From assembly GCF_030506285.1 (NCBI RefSeq), contig NZ_CP119422.1:434001-498000 (forward strand): a DNA stretch of 64,000 bases, in the 5' to 3' direction. Every line of letters starts with the position of its first letter. The stretch's first letter is position 1. The position numbers were made by a program, and so were the translations under genes. This DNA comes from Catalinimonas niigatensis. GTDB taxonomy: Bacteria > Bacteroidota > Bacteroidia > Cytophagales > Cyclobacteriaceae. The notes below the pieces were generated by a model that did not search any database, was not told the DNA's origin, and was given only the letters and a program-made list of their open reading frames with translations. Positions 42,514 to 51,280 of this stretch are shown piece by piece.

Positions 42514-43596
42514 ATGCAGAAGAAAATAGCAGTATTAGCAGGCGATGGAATTGGTCCTGAAGTGACTAAGCAGGCACTCAAAGTATTGCGTGCAGTTGCG
42601 AAAGCCTACGATCACCAATTTACTTTTCAGGAAGGGCTGGTAGGTGCAGCAGCAATAGATGTTACTGGTGATCCTTTTCCTAAAGAAACTGAAAAGCTTT
42701 GTCTTAATTCCGATGCTGTTTTGTTTGGAGCCATTGGACATCCGAAATACGATAATGATCCTCATGCCAAAGTAAGACCTGAACAGGGACTTTTGGCGAT
42801 GAGAAAAAAGCTTGGTCTTTTTTCCAACGTGCGTCCGGTGAAGAGTTATGAAGCCATTAGCCATATTTCTCCTCTCAAGGAGCATATTGTAAAGGATGTA
42901 GACTTTGTGGTATTTAGGGAGCTAACCGGAGGCATATACTTTGGAGAGCCCAGAGGGCGCAGTGAAAATGGAGAAACTGCTTTTGATACTTCCATTTATA
43001 CCAAAGCAGAAATACTGAGAATCAGCAAACAGGCTTTTGAGGCAGCCAAAAAGAGGAGAAAGCATGTGACTTTAGTAGACAAAGCCAATGTGCTGGCTAC
43101 TTCCAGACTGTGGCGGGAGACAGTGAGGGAGTGCTGCAAAGACAATCCCGATGTGAAGCTTGATTATATGTACATAGATAATGCAGCCATGAAACTAATC
43201 CAGAACCCTGGCTTCTTTGATGTAGTACTCACTGAAAATATGTTTGGTGATATTCTCACCGATGCTGCTTCTGTGATCACTGGTTCATTGGGTATGTTGC
43301 CTTCTGCTTCTCTAGGTGATAAAGTAAAGCTGTTTGAACCTATTCATGGCTCTTATCCGGAAGTAGCCGGTATGTCTAAGGCCAATCCCATCGGAGCCAT
43401 TTTGTCTGCAGCCATGTTGCTCAACTATGCCTTTGGCATGACTGAAGAAAGTAATGCGATTAAGAGTGCAGTGGATCAATCTTTAAAAGAAGGTTATGTC
43501 ACTGAAGATATTGATTCTGAGAAGCATCACACGACTGAAGAAGTAGGCGATAAAATCGCTACACTTGTGTATATGTCTAAAAAAGTGCATGCCTAG
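42514..43596 (+). CDS. leuB: 3-Isopropylmalate dehydrogenase
   Basis: A 360-residue beta-decarboxylating dehydrogenase that makes 2-ketoisocaproate using NAD+. Visible are AVLAGDGIGPEV, the substrate/NAD motif RELTGGIYFGEPRGR, the catalytic Lys/Asp segment (MYIDNAAMKLIQNP and NMFGDILTDAAS) and GSLGMLPSASLG. Last gene of the leu unit; the following 99 bp contain no terminator, so transcripts may run into the ilv leader. Confidence 0.96.
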   Translation: MQKKIAVLAGDGIGPEVTKQALKVLRAVAKAYDHQFTFQEGLVGAAAIDVTGDPFPKETEKLCLNSDAVLFGAIGHPKYDNDPHAKVRPEQGLLAMRKKLGLFSNVRPVKSYEAISHISPLKEHIVKDVDFVVFRELTGGIYFGEPRGRSENGETAFDTSIYTKAEILRISKQAFEAAKKRRKHVTLVDKANVLATSRLWRETVRECCKDNPDVKLDYMYIDNAAMKLIQNPGFFDVVLTENMFGDILTDAASVITGSLGMLPSASLGDKVKLFEPIHGSYPEVAGMSKANPIGAILSAAMLLNYAFGMTEESNAIKSAVDQSLKEGYVTEDIDSEKHHTTEEVGDKIATLVYMSKKVHA

Positions 43597-43636
43597 TTAT
43601 TAATTTAATAGCAAATGATAAAAATCTCTTCACAAA

Positions 43637-43668
43637 TTTGTAACAACAAGTAAGATTAACTATGTTTA
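43637..43668 (+). promoter_or_regulatory. Promoter of the ilv leader
   Basis: TTTG (43637-43640), 20 nt, TATGTTTA (43661-43668), matching TTTG-N19/20-TAnnTTTG except for the last base. It puts the transcription start at about 43673, some 20 nt before the leader peptide ATG. Confidence 0.6.
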
Positions 43669-43695
43669 CTTCTCTAACAAATACAGAGTTTTATC

Positions 43696-43764
43696 ATGAA
43701 TTTGGTCAGTTCTATTCTTTCTATCGTCATTATTATTGTGGTGGTCGCTCAGCATACGGAGTGA
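43696..43764 (+). CDS. ilvL: Branched-chain leader peptide of the ilv attenuator, 22 codons
   Basis: ATG at 43696, TGA at 43762. The peptide has 12 Ile/Leu/Val among 22 residues, including the run IVIIIVVV (residues 10-17, codons ATC GTC ATT ATT ATT GTG GTG GTC). Such a run of regulatory codons just before a terminator is the hallmark of ribosome-mediated attenuation, as in the enterobacterial ilv and leu leaders. The stop codon lies inside the 5' strand of the antiterminator pairing. The peptide itself need have no function. Confidence 0.8.
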   Translation: MNLVSSILSIVIIIVVVAQHTE

Positions 43765-43804
43765 GAATAGAACTATATGAACATATGTAAGCTCTTCTCA
43801 CTCC
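43758..43804 (+). promoter_or_regulatory. Antiterminator pairing of the ilv attenuator
   Basis: GGAGTGAGAA (43758-43767) is perfectly complementary to TTCTCACTCC (43795-43804). The first strand overlaps the leader stop codon; the second overlaps the 5' arm and loop of the terminator. A ribosome stalled on the Ile/Val codons leaves the first strand free (antitermination); one that reaches the stop covers it (termination). Confidence 0.75.
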
Positions 43805-43821
43805 TGGGAAGGGCTTTTTTT
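43790..43821 (+). terminator. Attenuator terminator upstream of ilvD
   Basis: Stem AGCTCTTCT (43790-43798) / GGAAGGGCT (43807-43815), 9 pairs including two G-U, an 8-nt loop and seven T (43815-43821). It lies 33 bp before the ilvD ATG, so it can only serve as an attenuator for the ilv operon or as a leu terminator; the overlap with the antiterminator favours the former. Confidence 0.8.
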
Positions 43822-43854
43822 ATTCGAAAAATATAAGCACAGCCTAACGTATAC

Positions 43855-45537
43855 ATGAAAAATAAACTGAACAAATACAGCCAGACCATTACACAGGATG
43901 AGTCATTGCCTGCCGCACAAGCCATGCTTTACGGAGTAGGTCTTAAAGATGAAGATTTTGACAAAGCACAGGTGGGTATCGTCAGCACAGGTTATGAAGG
44001 TAATCCCTGCAATATGCACCTCAATGGTTTTGCCACAGAGGTAAAAGCATCAGTGAATGCCAGTGATCTGGTAGGTTTGATTTTTAACACTATTGGTGTA
44101 AGTGATGGGATGTCTATGGGTACACAGGGTATGTCTTATTCCCTTCCCTCCCGCGATATTATTGCCGATTCTATTGAAACCGTGGTGGGTGCCCAGTGGT
44201 ACGATGCCGTTGTACCTATCGTGGGTTGTGACAAAAACATGCCCGGCGCCATGATGGCTTTAGCCCGTCTGAACCGTCCTGCTATCTTAGTTTATGGAGG
44301 AACCATCAGTCCCGGACATTATAAAGGAGAAGATCTCAATATCATTTCTTCATTTGAAGCCTATGGTAAAAAAATCACCAATCAGATCACGCCGGAAGAT
44401 TTTAAAGAAGTGATCAAGCACTCCTGCCCTACTGCCGGTGCCTGCGGAGGTATGTATACTGCCAATACCATGTCATCGGCCATAGAAGCTATGGGCATGA
44501 GTTTACCTTACAGTTCATCTAACCCGGCCACCAGCGCTGCTAAAAAGGAAGAGTTGCAATTGGTTGGCCCGGCGATATACAATTTGCTGAAAGAAGATAT
44601 CAAGCCCAGAGATATCATCACCAAGGCATCCTTTGAAAATGCACTTACGCTGGTCATGGCTTTGGGAGGTTCCACCAATGCTGTACTTCACCTGATCGCC
44701 ATCGCCAAAGCTGCTGAAATCAGCCTAACACTGGATGACGTACAGAAAATCAGTGACAAAACGCCTTTCCTGGCTGATCTGAAACCCAGTGGAAAGTATC
44801 TGATGGAAGACCTGCACAATGTCGGGGGTATACCTGCAGTGATGAAATTGTTGATGAAGGAAGGTTATTTCCACGAAGATTGCCTCACCGTAACAGGTAA
44901 ATCTATCAAAGAAAATCTGGAAGAATTACCCGGACTGAAAGATGGACAAAAAGTGATTTATCCGGTTTCCAATCCCTTGAAAGAAAGTGGTCACCTGCAA
45001 ATGCTATATGGCAACCTTGCTCCCGAAGGTTCTGTTGCCAAAATCACAGGTAAAGAAGGTTTACGCTTTGAAGGTACTGCTAAAGTATTTGACAGTGAAG
45101 ATGAGACCAACAGGGCTATTACCAATGGCAAAATACAAGCTGGCGATGTGGTCGTCATTCGTTACGAAGGTCCTAAAGGCGGGCCGGGTATGCGAGAAAT
45201 GCTCAAACCTACTTCAGCCATTATGGGTGCAGGTCTGGGCAAAAGCGTAGCCTTGATCACCGATGGCCGTTTTTCAGGAGGAACACATGGTTTTGTAGTA
45301 GGCCATATCACTCCTGAAGCTTATGAAGGAGGAGCCATTGCCTTGCTGAAGGATGGAGACAGAATCATCATAGACGCTACTAAAAATCAACTGAGCGTTG
45401 AACTTAGTGAGGATGAACTGCATTCAAGATTAAAGCAATGGAAACAACCCGAACCAAGGGTGAAGAACGGAATTCTATATAAATACATGAAAAATGTTTC
45501 GTCGGCCACTGAAGGCTGTGTGACGGATCAGTTTTAA
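43855..45537 (+). CDS. ilvD: Dihydroxy-acid dehydratase
   Basis: A 560-residue Fe-S enzyme that makes 2-ketoisovalerate and 2-keto-3-methylvalerate. The cluster cysteines lie in GNPCNMHL (about residue 53), VGCDKNMPG (about 125) and [17 protein letters not shown] (about 195). The Mg and catalytic Ser region [15 protein letters not shown] appears as [13 protein letters not shown] near the end. First structural gene after the attenuator. Confidence 0.97.
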   Translation: MKNKLNKYSQTITQDESLPAAQAMLYGVGLKDEDFDKAQVGIVSTGYEGNPCNMHLNGFATEVKASVNASDLVGLIFNTIGVSDGMSMGTQGMSYSLPSRDIIADSIETVVGAQWYDAVVPIVGCDKNMPGAMMALARLNRPAILVYGGTISPGHYKGEDLNIISSFEAYGKKITNQITPEDFKEVIKHSCPTAGACGGMYTANTMSSAIEAMGMSLPYSSSNPATSAAKKEELQLVGPAIYNLLKEDIKPRDIITKASFENALTLVMALGGSTNAVLHLIAIAKAAEISLTLDDVQKISDKTPFLADLKPSGKYLMEDLHNVGGIPAVMKLLMKEGYFHEDCLTVTGKSIKENLEELPGLKDGQKVIYPVSNPLKESGHLQMLYGNLAPEGSVAKITGKEGLRFEGTAKVFDSEDETNRAITNGKIQAGDVVVIRYEGPKGGPGMREMLKPTSAIMGAGLGKSVALITDGRFSGGTHGFVVGHITPEAYEGGAIALLKDGDRIIIDATKNQLSVELSEDELHSRLKQWKQPEPRVKNGILYKYMKNVSSATEGCVTDQF

Positions 45538-45572
45538 ATAAATCTTATTGACGAATCTATAACCCAATTACC

Positions 45573-47336
45573 ATGTCAATAGCCACCGAAAATGCACAAC
45601 AATTAGCTGTTCAGGCCATCAAGCCCAAACACGAAAAAACAAATACAATAGTTAATGGATCTGAGGCTGTGATCCTTTCTCTCATTGAAGAGGGAGTGGA
45701 TACCATATTTGGTTATCCGGGTGGAGCGATCATGCCCATCTATGATGCACTCTTCCACTATCGCCATGCCCTGAATCATATACTGGTGCGCCATGAACAG
45801 GGCGCAACACATGCTGCTGAAGGCTATGCGCAAATGGCTGGTAAACCCGGGGTTTGTTTTGCTACTTCCGGACCGGGTGCCACCAATCTGATCACAGGCA
45901 TCGCTGATGCTATGCTAGATTCCGTTCCTATCGTTTGTATCACCGGACAAGTTGCTGAAAAGTTCTTAGGAACAGATGCTTTCCAAGAAACCGATGTGAT
46001 GAGTCTGGCCATGCCCATTACCAAATGGTGCTATCAGGTTGCTGATCCTGATGAAATTCCTTTAATCATTGCCAAAGCTTTTTACATCGCCCGTTCCGGC
46101 CGACCAGGCCCAGTTTTGGTAGATATTACCAAAGACGCTCAGTTTGCTGATATGCGTAAGCCCTTCAAATACGAAAAGCGTCGTCAGATCAAAGGGTATA
46201 AGCCTGCCTGCAAACCCCGTGATAAAGACATCACCAAAGCTGCTGAGTTGCTAAATCAGGCCAAACGCCCATTTCTCTTTGTAGGTCATGGTGTATTGCT
46301 TTCTAAAGCTGAGAAAGAGCTGCTAGAATTTGTAGAAAAAACAGATATCCCGGTAGCAAGTACCCTATTAGGGCTTTCGGCTTTTCCTACAGATCATCCG
46401 AATTATGTAGGTATGCTGGGCATGCATGGCAACTATGGACCTAATAAGCTTACCAATAAGGCAGATGTTATCATCGCGGTAGGTATGCGCTTTGATGATC
46501 GGGTTACCGGAAATCTGGATACTTATGCCAAGCAGGCCAAGATTATTCATATAGATATTGATCATGCGGAAATGGGTAAAAACGTGACACCCACTGTAGC
46601 CATGATTGCTGATGCCAAAGAAGCTTTACAGGATCTTATCCCTGTAGTCAATGAGAACAAGCACGAGAGCTGGCATCTGGAGTTTAAAAAACTCTATGAC
46701 GAAGAGTATTCTAAAGTCATTGAAAAAGATTTCATTGCCAATGATGAACACATCAAAATGGGTGAGGTAATCCGCAGACTTTCTGAAAAAACCAACGGTG
46801 AAGCAGTTATTGTTGCCGACGTAGGGCAGCACCAGATGTCCGCAGCGCGTTATTCTAAATTCCGCAAAACTGATAGCTGGCTGACCTCTGGCGGACTGGG
46901 AACCATGGGCTATGCCCTGCCTGCTTCGTTTGGCGCAAAAATGGGTGCTCCTGACCGGGAAGTCGTAGCGGTTATCGGAGATGGTTGTTTTCAAATGACT
47001 ATTCAGGAGTTGGGTACCATTGCACAAAGTGGTTTACCAGTAAAGATCATTATCCTTAATAACAACTATTTGGGTATGGTAAGGCAGTGGCAGCAATTGT
47101 TTTTTGACACACGCTATTCCTTTGTGGAACTTTCCAACCCTGACTTCATCATGATTGCTAAAGGCTTTGGGATCAACGGACATAAATGTATGCATGCAGA
47201 CGACCTGGATAGTTCGCTGGATACGCTGATCAACTCCAAAGAGGCCTATCTGCTGGAAATTGTTGTGGAAAAAGAAGGAAATGTCTTTCCTATGATGCCT
47301 TCAGGTATGGGAGTAGATGATATTCGTCTGGAATAG
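45573..47336 (+). CDS. ilvB: Acetolactate synthase large subunit
   Basis: A 587-residue thiamine-diphosphate enzyme. Visible are GYPGGAIMPIYDAL with HEQGATHAAEGYA (catalytic Glu), the FAD-binding middle domain (GMLGMHGNYGPNKL, VGMRFDDRVTG) and the ThDP motif GDGCFQMTIQELG ending LNNN. The N-terminus has about 30 extra residues (MSIATENAQQLAVQ onward) before the family start. Follows ilvD by 35 bp and precedes the regulatory subunit. Confidence 0.96.
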   Translation: MSIATENAQQLAVQAIKPKHEKTNTIVNGSEAVILSLIEEGVDTIFGYPGGAIMPIYDALFHYRHALNHILVRHEQGATHAAEGYAQMAGKPGVCFATSGPGATNLITGIADAMLDSVPIVCITGQVAEKFLGTDAFQETDVMSLAMPITKWCYQVADPDEIPLIIAKAFYIARSGRPGPVLVDITKDAQFADMRKPFKYEKRRQIKGYKPACKPRDKDITKAAELLNQAKRPFLFVGHGVLLSKAEKELLEFVEKTDIPVASTLLGLSAFPTDHPNYVGMLGMHGNYGPNKLTNKADVIIAVGMRFDDRVTGNLDTYAKQAKIIHIDIDHAEMGKNVTPTVAMIADAKEALQDLIPVVNENKHESWHLEFKKLYDEEYSKVIEKDFIANDEHIKMGEVIRRLSEKTNGEAVIVADVGQHQMSAARYSKFRKTDSWLTSGGLGTMGYALPASFGAKMGAPDREVVAVIGDGCFQMTIQELGTIAQSGLPVKIIILNNNYLGMVRQWQQLFFDTRYSFVELSNPDFIMIAKGFGINGHKCMHADDLDSSLDTLINSKEAYLLEIVVEKEGNVFPMMPSGMGVDDIRLE

Positions 47337-47384
47337 AACAAGCGCATACAGCATTTATTGATCCATTGTATTTGACAAAAAAAT

Positions 47385-47966
47385 ATGAAAAGGCGTTACA
47401 CAATCATCGTTTTTACGGAAAATAATTTCGGTTTACTGAACCGGATCACGATCATATTTTCCCGCAGGAGAATCAACATAGAAAGCCTAACAGTCTCAGA
47501 AACAGAGCGTAAAGGAATTTCACGCTTTACCATCGTGATTGATTATGATGAAAGCAAAATCAGAAAACTGATCCAGCAAATCAGAAAGATCATCGGCGTA
47601 CTTGTTGTGTTTGAGAATGAAGACGATCAGGTCTTCTTTGGACAGATTGCTTATTTTAAAGTGATTACGTCTTCTTTTGAACAGCGGGAAAAAGTTATGG
47701 AAATTGCCCATAGACATCAAGCCAAGATTGCTTTTTCTTCAGAAGATTACATAGTAATTGAGAAAAGCGGTAAAGAGGAAGATATCTCTACTACCCTACA
47801 CCTTTTAGAACCTCATGGTGTAGTAGAATACTGCAAATCGGGAAGGATTGCGATTGTCAAAGACCAACATCGCTTCAGCAAATATGCAAAAAATATGGAC
47901 CCTGAAGGCTGGTACTCTGACGAGGAATTTCATGAACTTCCCCTTAACGGAAAACATCTATTATAA
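47385..47966 (+). CDS. ilvN: Acetolactate synthase small (regulatory) subunit
   Basis: A 193-residue ACT-domain protein that confers valine feedback and raises activity of IlvB. The ACT motif FTENNFGLLNRITIIFSRRRI and NIESLTVSETERKGISRFTI (each shown in part) are clear in the first 75 residues; the C-terminal half is the family's second domain. Starts 48 bp after ilvB. Confidence 0.94.
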   Translation: MKRRYTIIVFTENNFGLLNRITIIFSRRRINIESLTVSETERKGISRFTIVIDYDESKIRKLIQQIRKIIGVLVVFENEDDQVFFGQIAYFKVITSSFEQREKVMEIAHRHQAKIAFSSEDYIVIEKSGKEEDISTTLHLLEPHGVVEYCKSGRIAIVKDQHRFSKYAKNMDPEGWYSDEEFHELPLNGKHLL

Positions 47967-47997
47967 ACATTCAATACAACCAAAATCAAATTAAAAA

Positions 47998-49041
47998 ATG
48001 GCAAAAATCAATTTCGGTGGCGTAGAAGAGGAAGTGGTAACCAGAGAAGAGTTTCCTCTGGAGAAAGCCAGAGAAGTACTTAAAAACGAAACCATCGCGG
48101 TACTTGGCTATGGAGTCCAGGGACCAGGCCAGGCACTTAACCTTAAAGACAATGGGTTCAATGTTATTGTTGGACAGAGAAAAGATTCCAAGACATGGGA
48201 AAAGGCCGTTGCAGACGGATGGGTACCCGGAGAAACTTTATTTGAATTAGAAGAAGCTTGCGAAAAAGGAACCATCCTTCAGTATTTACTTTCTGACGCT
48301 GGTCAAATTGCACTTTGGCCTACCGTAAAAAAATACCTTAAGCCCGGAAAAACCCTATATTTCTCTCATGGCTTTGGTGTAACCTACAAAGATCAGACAG
48401 GTATTGTCCCTCCTTCTGATGTAGATGTCATTCTGGTGGCTCCCAAAGGCTCAGGCACCAGCCTTAGAAGATTATTCCTTGCCGGAAAAGGGCTAAACTC
48501 AAGTTTTGCTATCCATCAGGATGCTTCCGGTAAAGCACGCGAAAAAGTAATTGCTTTGGGCATTGGAGTGGGTTCCGGTTATCTTTTTGAAACCAACTTT
48601 CAGAAAGAAGTATATAGTGACCTTACTGGTGAAAGAGGTAGCTTAATGGGTGCTATTCAGGGGCTTTTTGCCGCTCAATATGATCTACTCAGAAAAAGAG
48701 GGCACTCTCCTTCCGAAGCTTTTAATGAAACTGTGGAAGAAGCTACTGAATCTTTATATCCATTGATTGCTGAAAATGGCATGGACTGGATGTACGCTAA
48801 TTGCTCTACTACTGCTCAAAGAGGTGCTTTAGACTGGTGGAAAAAATTTAGAGATGCTGTTGCCCCGGTTTTTGAAGACCTGTACGATAGTGTAGCTACA
48901 GGAAATGAAGCCAAAATTACCATTGAAGCCAACAGCAAATCTGACTATCGTCCTAAGCTGGAAAAAGAACTGGATGAGTTAAGAGAATCTGAAATGTGGC
49001 AGGCCGGTGCCCAAGTGAGAAAGCTTCGTCCTAAGGAGTAA
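47998..49041 (+). CDS. ilvC: Ketol-acid reductoisomerase
   Basis: A 347-residue NAD(P)H enzyme that isomerises and reduces acetolactate. The nucleotide motif is VLGYGVQGPGQALNLKDNG, where most bacterial enzymes have GYGSQGHAHALN; the following GQRKDSKTW sets cofactor choice and has no clear double Arg. Mg ligands appear in FETNFQKEVYSDLTGERG and ESLYPLIAENGMDWMY. This variant form is common in Bacteroidota. Confidence 0.95.
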   Translation: MAKINFGGVEEEVVTREEFPLEKAREVLKNETIAVLGYGVQGPGQALNLKDNGFNVIVGQRKDSKTWEKAVADGWVPGETLFELEEACEKGTILQYLLSDAGQIALWPTVKKYLKPGKTLYFSHGFGVTYKDQTGIVPPSDVDVILVAPKGSGTSLRRLFLAGKGLNSSFAIHQDASGKAREKVIALGIGVGSGYLFETNFQKEVYSDLTGERGSLMGAIQGLFAAQYDLLRKRGHSPSEAFNETVEEATESLYPLIAENGMDWMYANCSTTAQRGALDWWKKFRDAVAPVFEDLYDSVATGNEAKITIEANSKSDYRPKLEKELDELRESEMWQAGAQVRKLRPKE

Positions 49042-49131
49042 AATTTTGAAACGGCCTTGAGTAAAATTTATTTTAAAGAATAATTATTCATCAGGCCGTT
49101 ACATTTGATTATAAAGAGAAATAATAAACAG

Positions 49132-50403
49132 ATGAAAGATACGATCACATCCGGTAATAAACTGATACCGATAGAGAATATCATCAACGCAGCACAAAGG
49201 ATAAAAGGGGTAGCATATCATACCCCTTTTATGCATAATATAAACCTGAGTGATCAGTATAAAGCAAATATTTATCTTAAAAGAGAGGATCTCCAAGTGG
49301 TAAGATCTTATAAACTAAGGGGCGCATATAATAAAATCAGTAGCCTGGATGCTACTTCACTTTCCAATGGTGTAGTTTGTGCAAGTGCAGGTAATCATGC
49401 TCAGGGAGTAGCGTATGCCTGCAATAAACTAGGCATTAAAGGGGTCATTTTTATGCCCAACCCCACCCCCAAACAGAAAGTAAAACAAGTACAGATGTTT
49501 GGCAAGGAACATATCCAGATTGAATTGGTTGGTGATACTTTTGATGATGCTTATGCCAAAGCTATTACATTCTGTAAAGAAAAAGATGCCCAGTTTATCC
49601 CTCCCTTTGACGATGAAAAAATCATTGAAGGCCAGGGTACAGTAGGTTATGAAATATTGCTGGACGCTGAAGCACCTCTTGATTACATATTTGTCCCTAT
49701 CGGAGGAGGTGGATTGTCTGCCGGATTAGGCAGTTATTTTAAACAAGTAAGCCCTCATACCAAGATTATCGGTCTGGAACCCGCAGGCGCACCTTCCATG
49801 CTTAAATCTTTGGAAAAAGGTGAACTAGTGACATTGGAAAAAATAGATAAATTTATTGATGGTGCTGCTGTTAAAAGAGTGGGTGAGCTCAACTTTGAAA
49901 TCTGCCGACAGGTGCTGGATGATGTCATCACTATTCCTGAAGGTAAAGTATGCGATACCATTCTTAAGCTTTATGACGAAGAAGCAATTGTTGTAGAACC
50001 TGCCGGGGCAATGTCTATTGCAGCACTTGATTTTTATAAAGAAGAGATCAAAGGTAAAAACGTGTGTTGTGTGATTAGTGGAGGCAATAACGACATTACC
50101 CGGATGGAAGAAATCAAAGAAAGAGCGCTATTATACAATGGATTAAAACATTATTTCATCATCCGTTTCCCCCAACGTGCTGGAGCCTTGAAGGAATTTG
50201 TAGCAGAAGTATTAGGTCCTAATGACGATATCACTCACTTTGAGTATACCAAAAAGAACAATAGAGAAAGAGGACCCGCAATGGTAGGAATTGAGTTACA
50301 GAAAGCTTCTGACTATGAAGGTCTTCTGCAACGGCTCAGAAACCATAATGTAGCTTACCAGGTGTTGAATGATACATTTGATTTCTTTCATTTTCTGATA
50401 TAA
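49132..50403 (+). CDS. ilvA: Threonine dehydratase, biosynthetic
   Basis: A 423-residue PLP enzyme giving 2-ketobutyrate for isoleucine. PLP Lys in VVRSYKLRGAYNKI, the glycine-rich loop in SAGNHAQGVAYAC and GGGGLSAG. A single ACT-like domain (about residues 335-423, HYFIIRFPQRAGALKEFV) makes it the short type. Start ATG chosen over an upstream TTG. A TACATTTG element (49100-49107) and an 8-bp inverted repeat (49050-49057 / 49093-49100) lie in the gap after ilvC. Last gene of the operon. Confidence 0.94.
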   Translation: MKDTITSGNKLIPIENIINAAQRIKGVAYHTPFMHNINLSDQYKANIYLKREDLQVVRSYKLRGAYNKISSLDATSLSNGVVCASAGNHAQGVAYACNKLGIKGVIFMPNPTPKQKVKQVQMFGKEHIQIELVGDTFDDAYAKAITFCKEKDAQFIPPFDDEKIIEGQGTVGYEILLDAEAPLDYIFVPIGGGGLSAGLGSYFKQVSPHTKIIGLEPAGAPSMLKSLEKGELVTLEKIDKFIDGAAVKRVGELNFEICRQVLDDVITIPEGKVCDTILKLYDEEAIVVEPAGAMSIAALDFYKEEIKGKNVCCVISGGNNDITRMEEIKERALLYNGLKHYFIIRFPQRAGALKEFVAEVLGPNDDITHFEYTKKNNRERGPAMVGIELQKASDYEGLLQRLRNHNVAYQVLNDTFDFFHFLI

Positions 50404-50430
50404 AAAAAGGCTTGTCTCAGACAAGCCTTT
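50402..50430. terminator. Bidirectional terminator between ilvA and the secreted protein gene
   Basis: AAAGGCTTGTCT and AGACAAGCCTTT (50406-50430) form a strong stem; a practical loop is TCTCAGA. The minus strand ends in seven T; the plus strand has only a weak T stretch. It serves the two convergent genes. Confidence 0.8.
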
Positions 50431-50454
50431 ACAATATTTTATCATTGCGAATTA

Positions 50455-50928
50455 CTACTCACCGGCAGATGCACTGGCATCACCTTTACTGGCTCTGATG
50501 GCATCTACAATTTTGCTGTAGCGCGCCCTTACCTGAGCGTCACTCATCGCCTTTTTGATAGCACTATAATCCTGTGCTCCCAATACCCTTTTGATAAGTG
50601 ACTTATAAGCTTCAGTGAATTCTTCTTTTCTTTCACTTTCCATAGACTTTACCTGCTCAATAAATTGCTTTTCAGAATCATTAGCAGGAGTTTCGCCACC
50701 AGCAAGGGCATTATAGCGATTTTTGATTGCACTATCCTGTCCTTCTACATATTCAGTAATTTGTGCGGAAAGTTCATTGGCGAAAAGTTGCTTGGTTTCC
50801 TCTACGATCGCAAACTTATAGAGTTGCTGGTCTGTAATCTCATCTTGCGCCTGTACCATAGTTGTCGAAAAAGCCGATACCATAAATAAGGCAATAAACA
50901 CTTTCATCATAGCAGTTTTCTGTGTCAT
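50455..50928 (-). CDS. Secreted helical protein of unknown function
   Basis: A 157-residue protein with a signal peptide (VFIALFMVSAFSTTMVQAQ). The mature part is helical and begins DEITDQQLYKFAIVEE, vaguely like DUF4168 proteins, which also begin with a short IT-D/E-x-(Q/E)-L-x-x-FA segment. It is rich in Glu, Lys, Ala and Ser and has no cysteines. No known activity. Single gene. Confidence 0.7.
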   Translation of the reverse strand: MTQKTAMMKVFIALFMVSAFSTTMVQAQDEITDQQLYKFAIVEETKQLFANELSAQITEYVEGQDSAIKNRYNALAGGETPANDSEKQFIEQVKSMESERKEEFTEAYKSLIKRVLGAQDYSAIKKAMSDAQVRARYSKIVDAIRASKGDASASAGE

Positions 50929-51280
50929 TCTTTTAATATTTTAATTAAAATAACAAATTAATAATAATTGAGAGACTAAATAAAGTAAGTAAAAAGAGAG
51001 AAAATTATGTTTTTATTAATAAAACGTAATATGCTCAATGTAATTTCCCAAATATGCTAAAAATATCATGAAATGTCTATAATTATAAAGACGAAATATT
51101 AAAAAAGTGTAAAAATACAATTCATGATACTATGTAATAAGCCTCTTTTTTCTCAAAAAAGCATAAATAAAAGTAAAAAACTTTAAGCTAAATCTAAACG
51201 AACTAAATTGCCTGCCATTTTGTCATGTAAATTCAATAATAATCTATACATTTGCTCCCTTAAATAACCTGAAGTGTTGC
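50929..51280. other. AT-rich intergenic with the miaB promoter
   Basis: About 350 bp, very AT-rich, between divergent genes. The miaB promoter lies at its right end. No RNA gene or ORF was seen. Confidence 0.5.
51219..51254 (+). promoter_or_regulatory. Probable promoter of the miaB gene block
   Basis: TTTG (51219-51222) and a perfect -7 box TACATTTG (51247-51254), spacing 24 nt, slightly longer than usual. Predicted start about 51260, 21 nt before the miaB ATG. Confidence 0.5.

Noticed and set aside
43790-43821. Simple leuB terminator instead of an attenuator
   Set aside because: It lies about 190 bp past leuB, after a promoter and a leader ORF, and competes with a perfect 10-bp pairing; the attenuator reading explains more. 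A dual role is not excluded.
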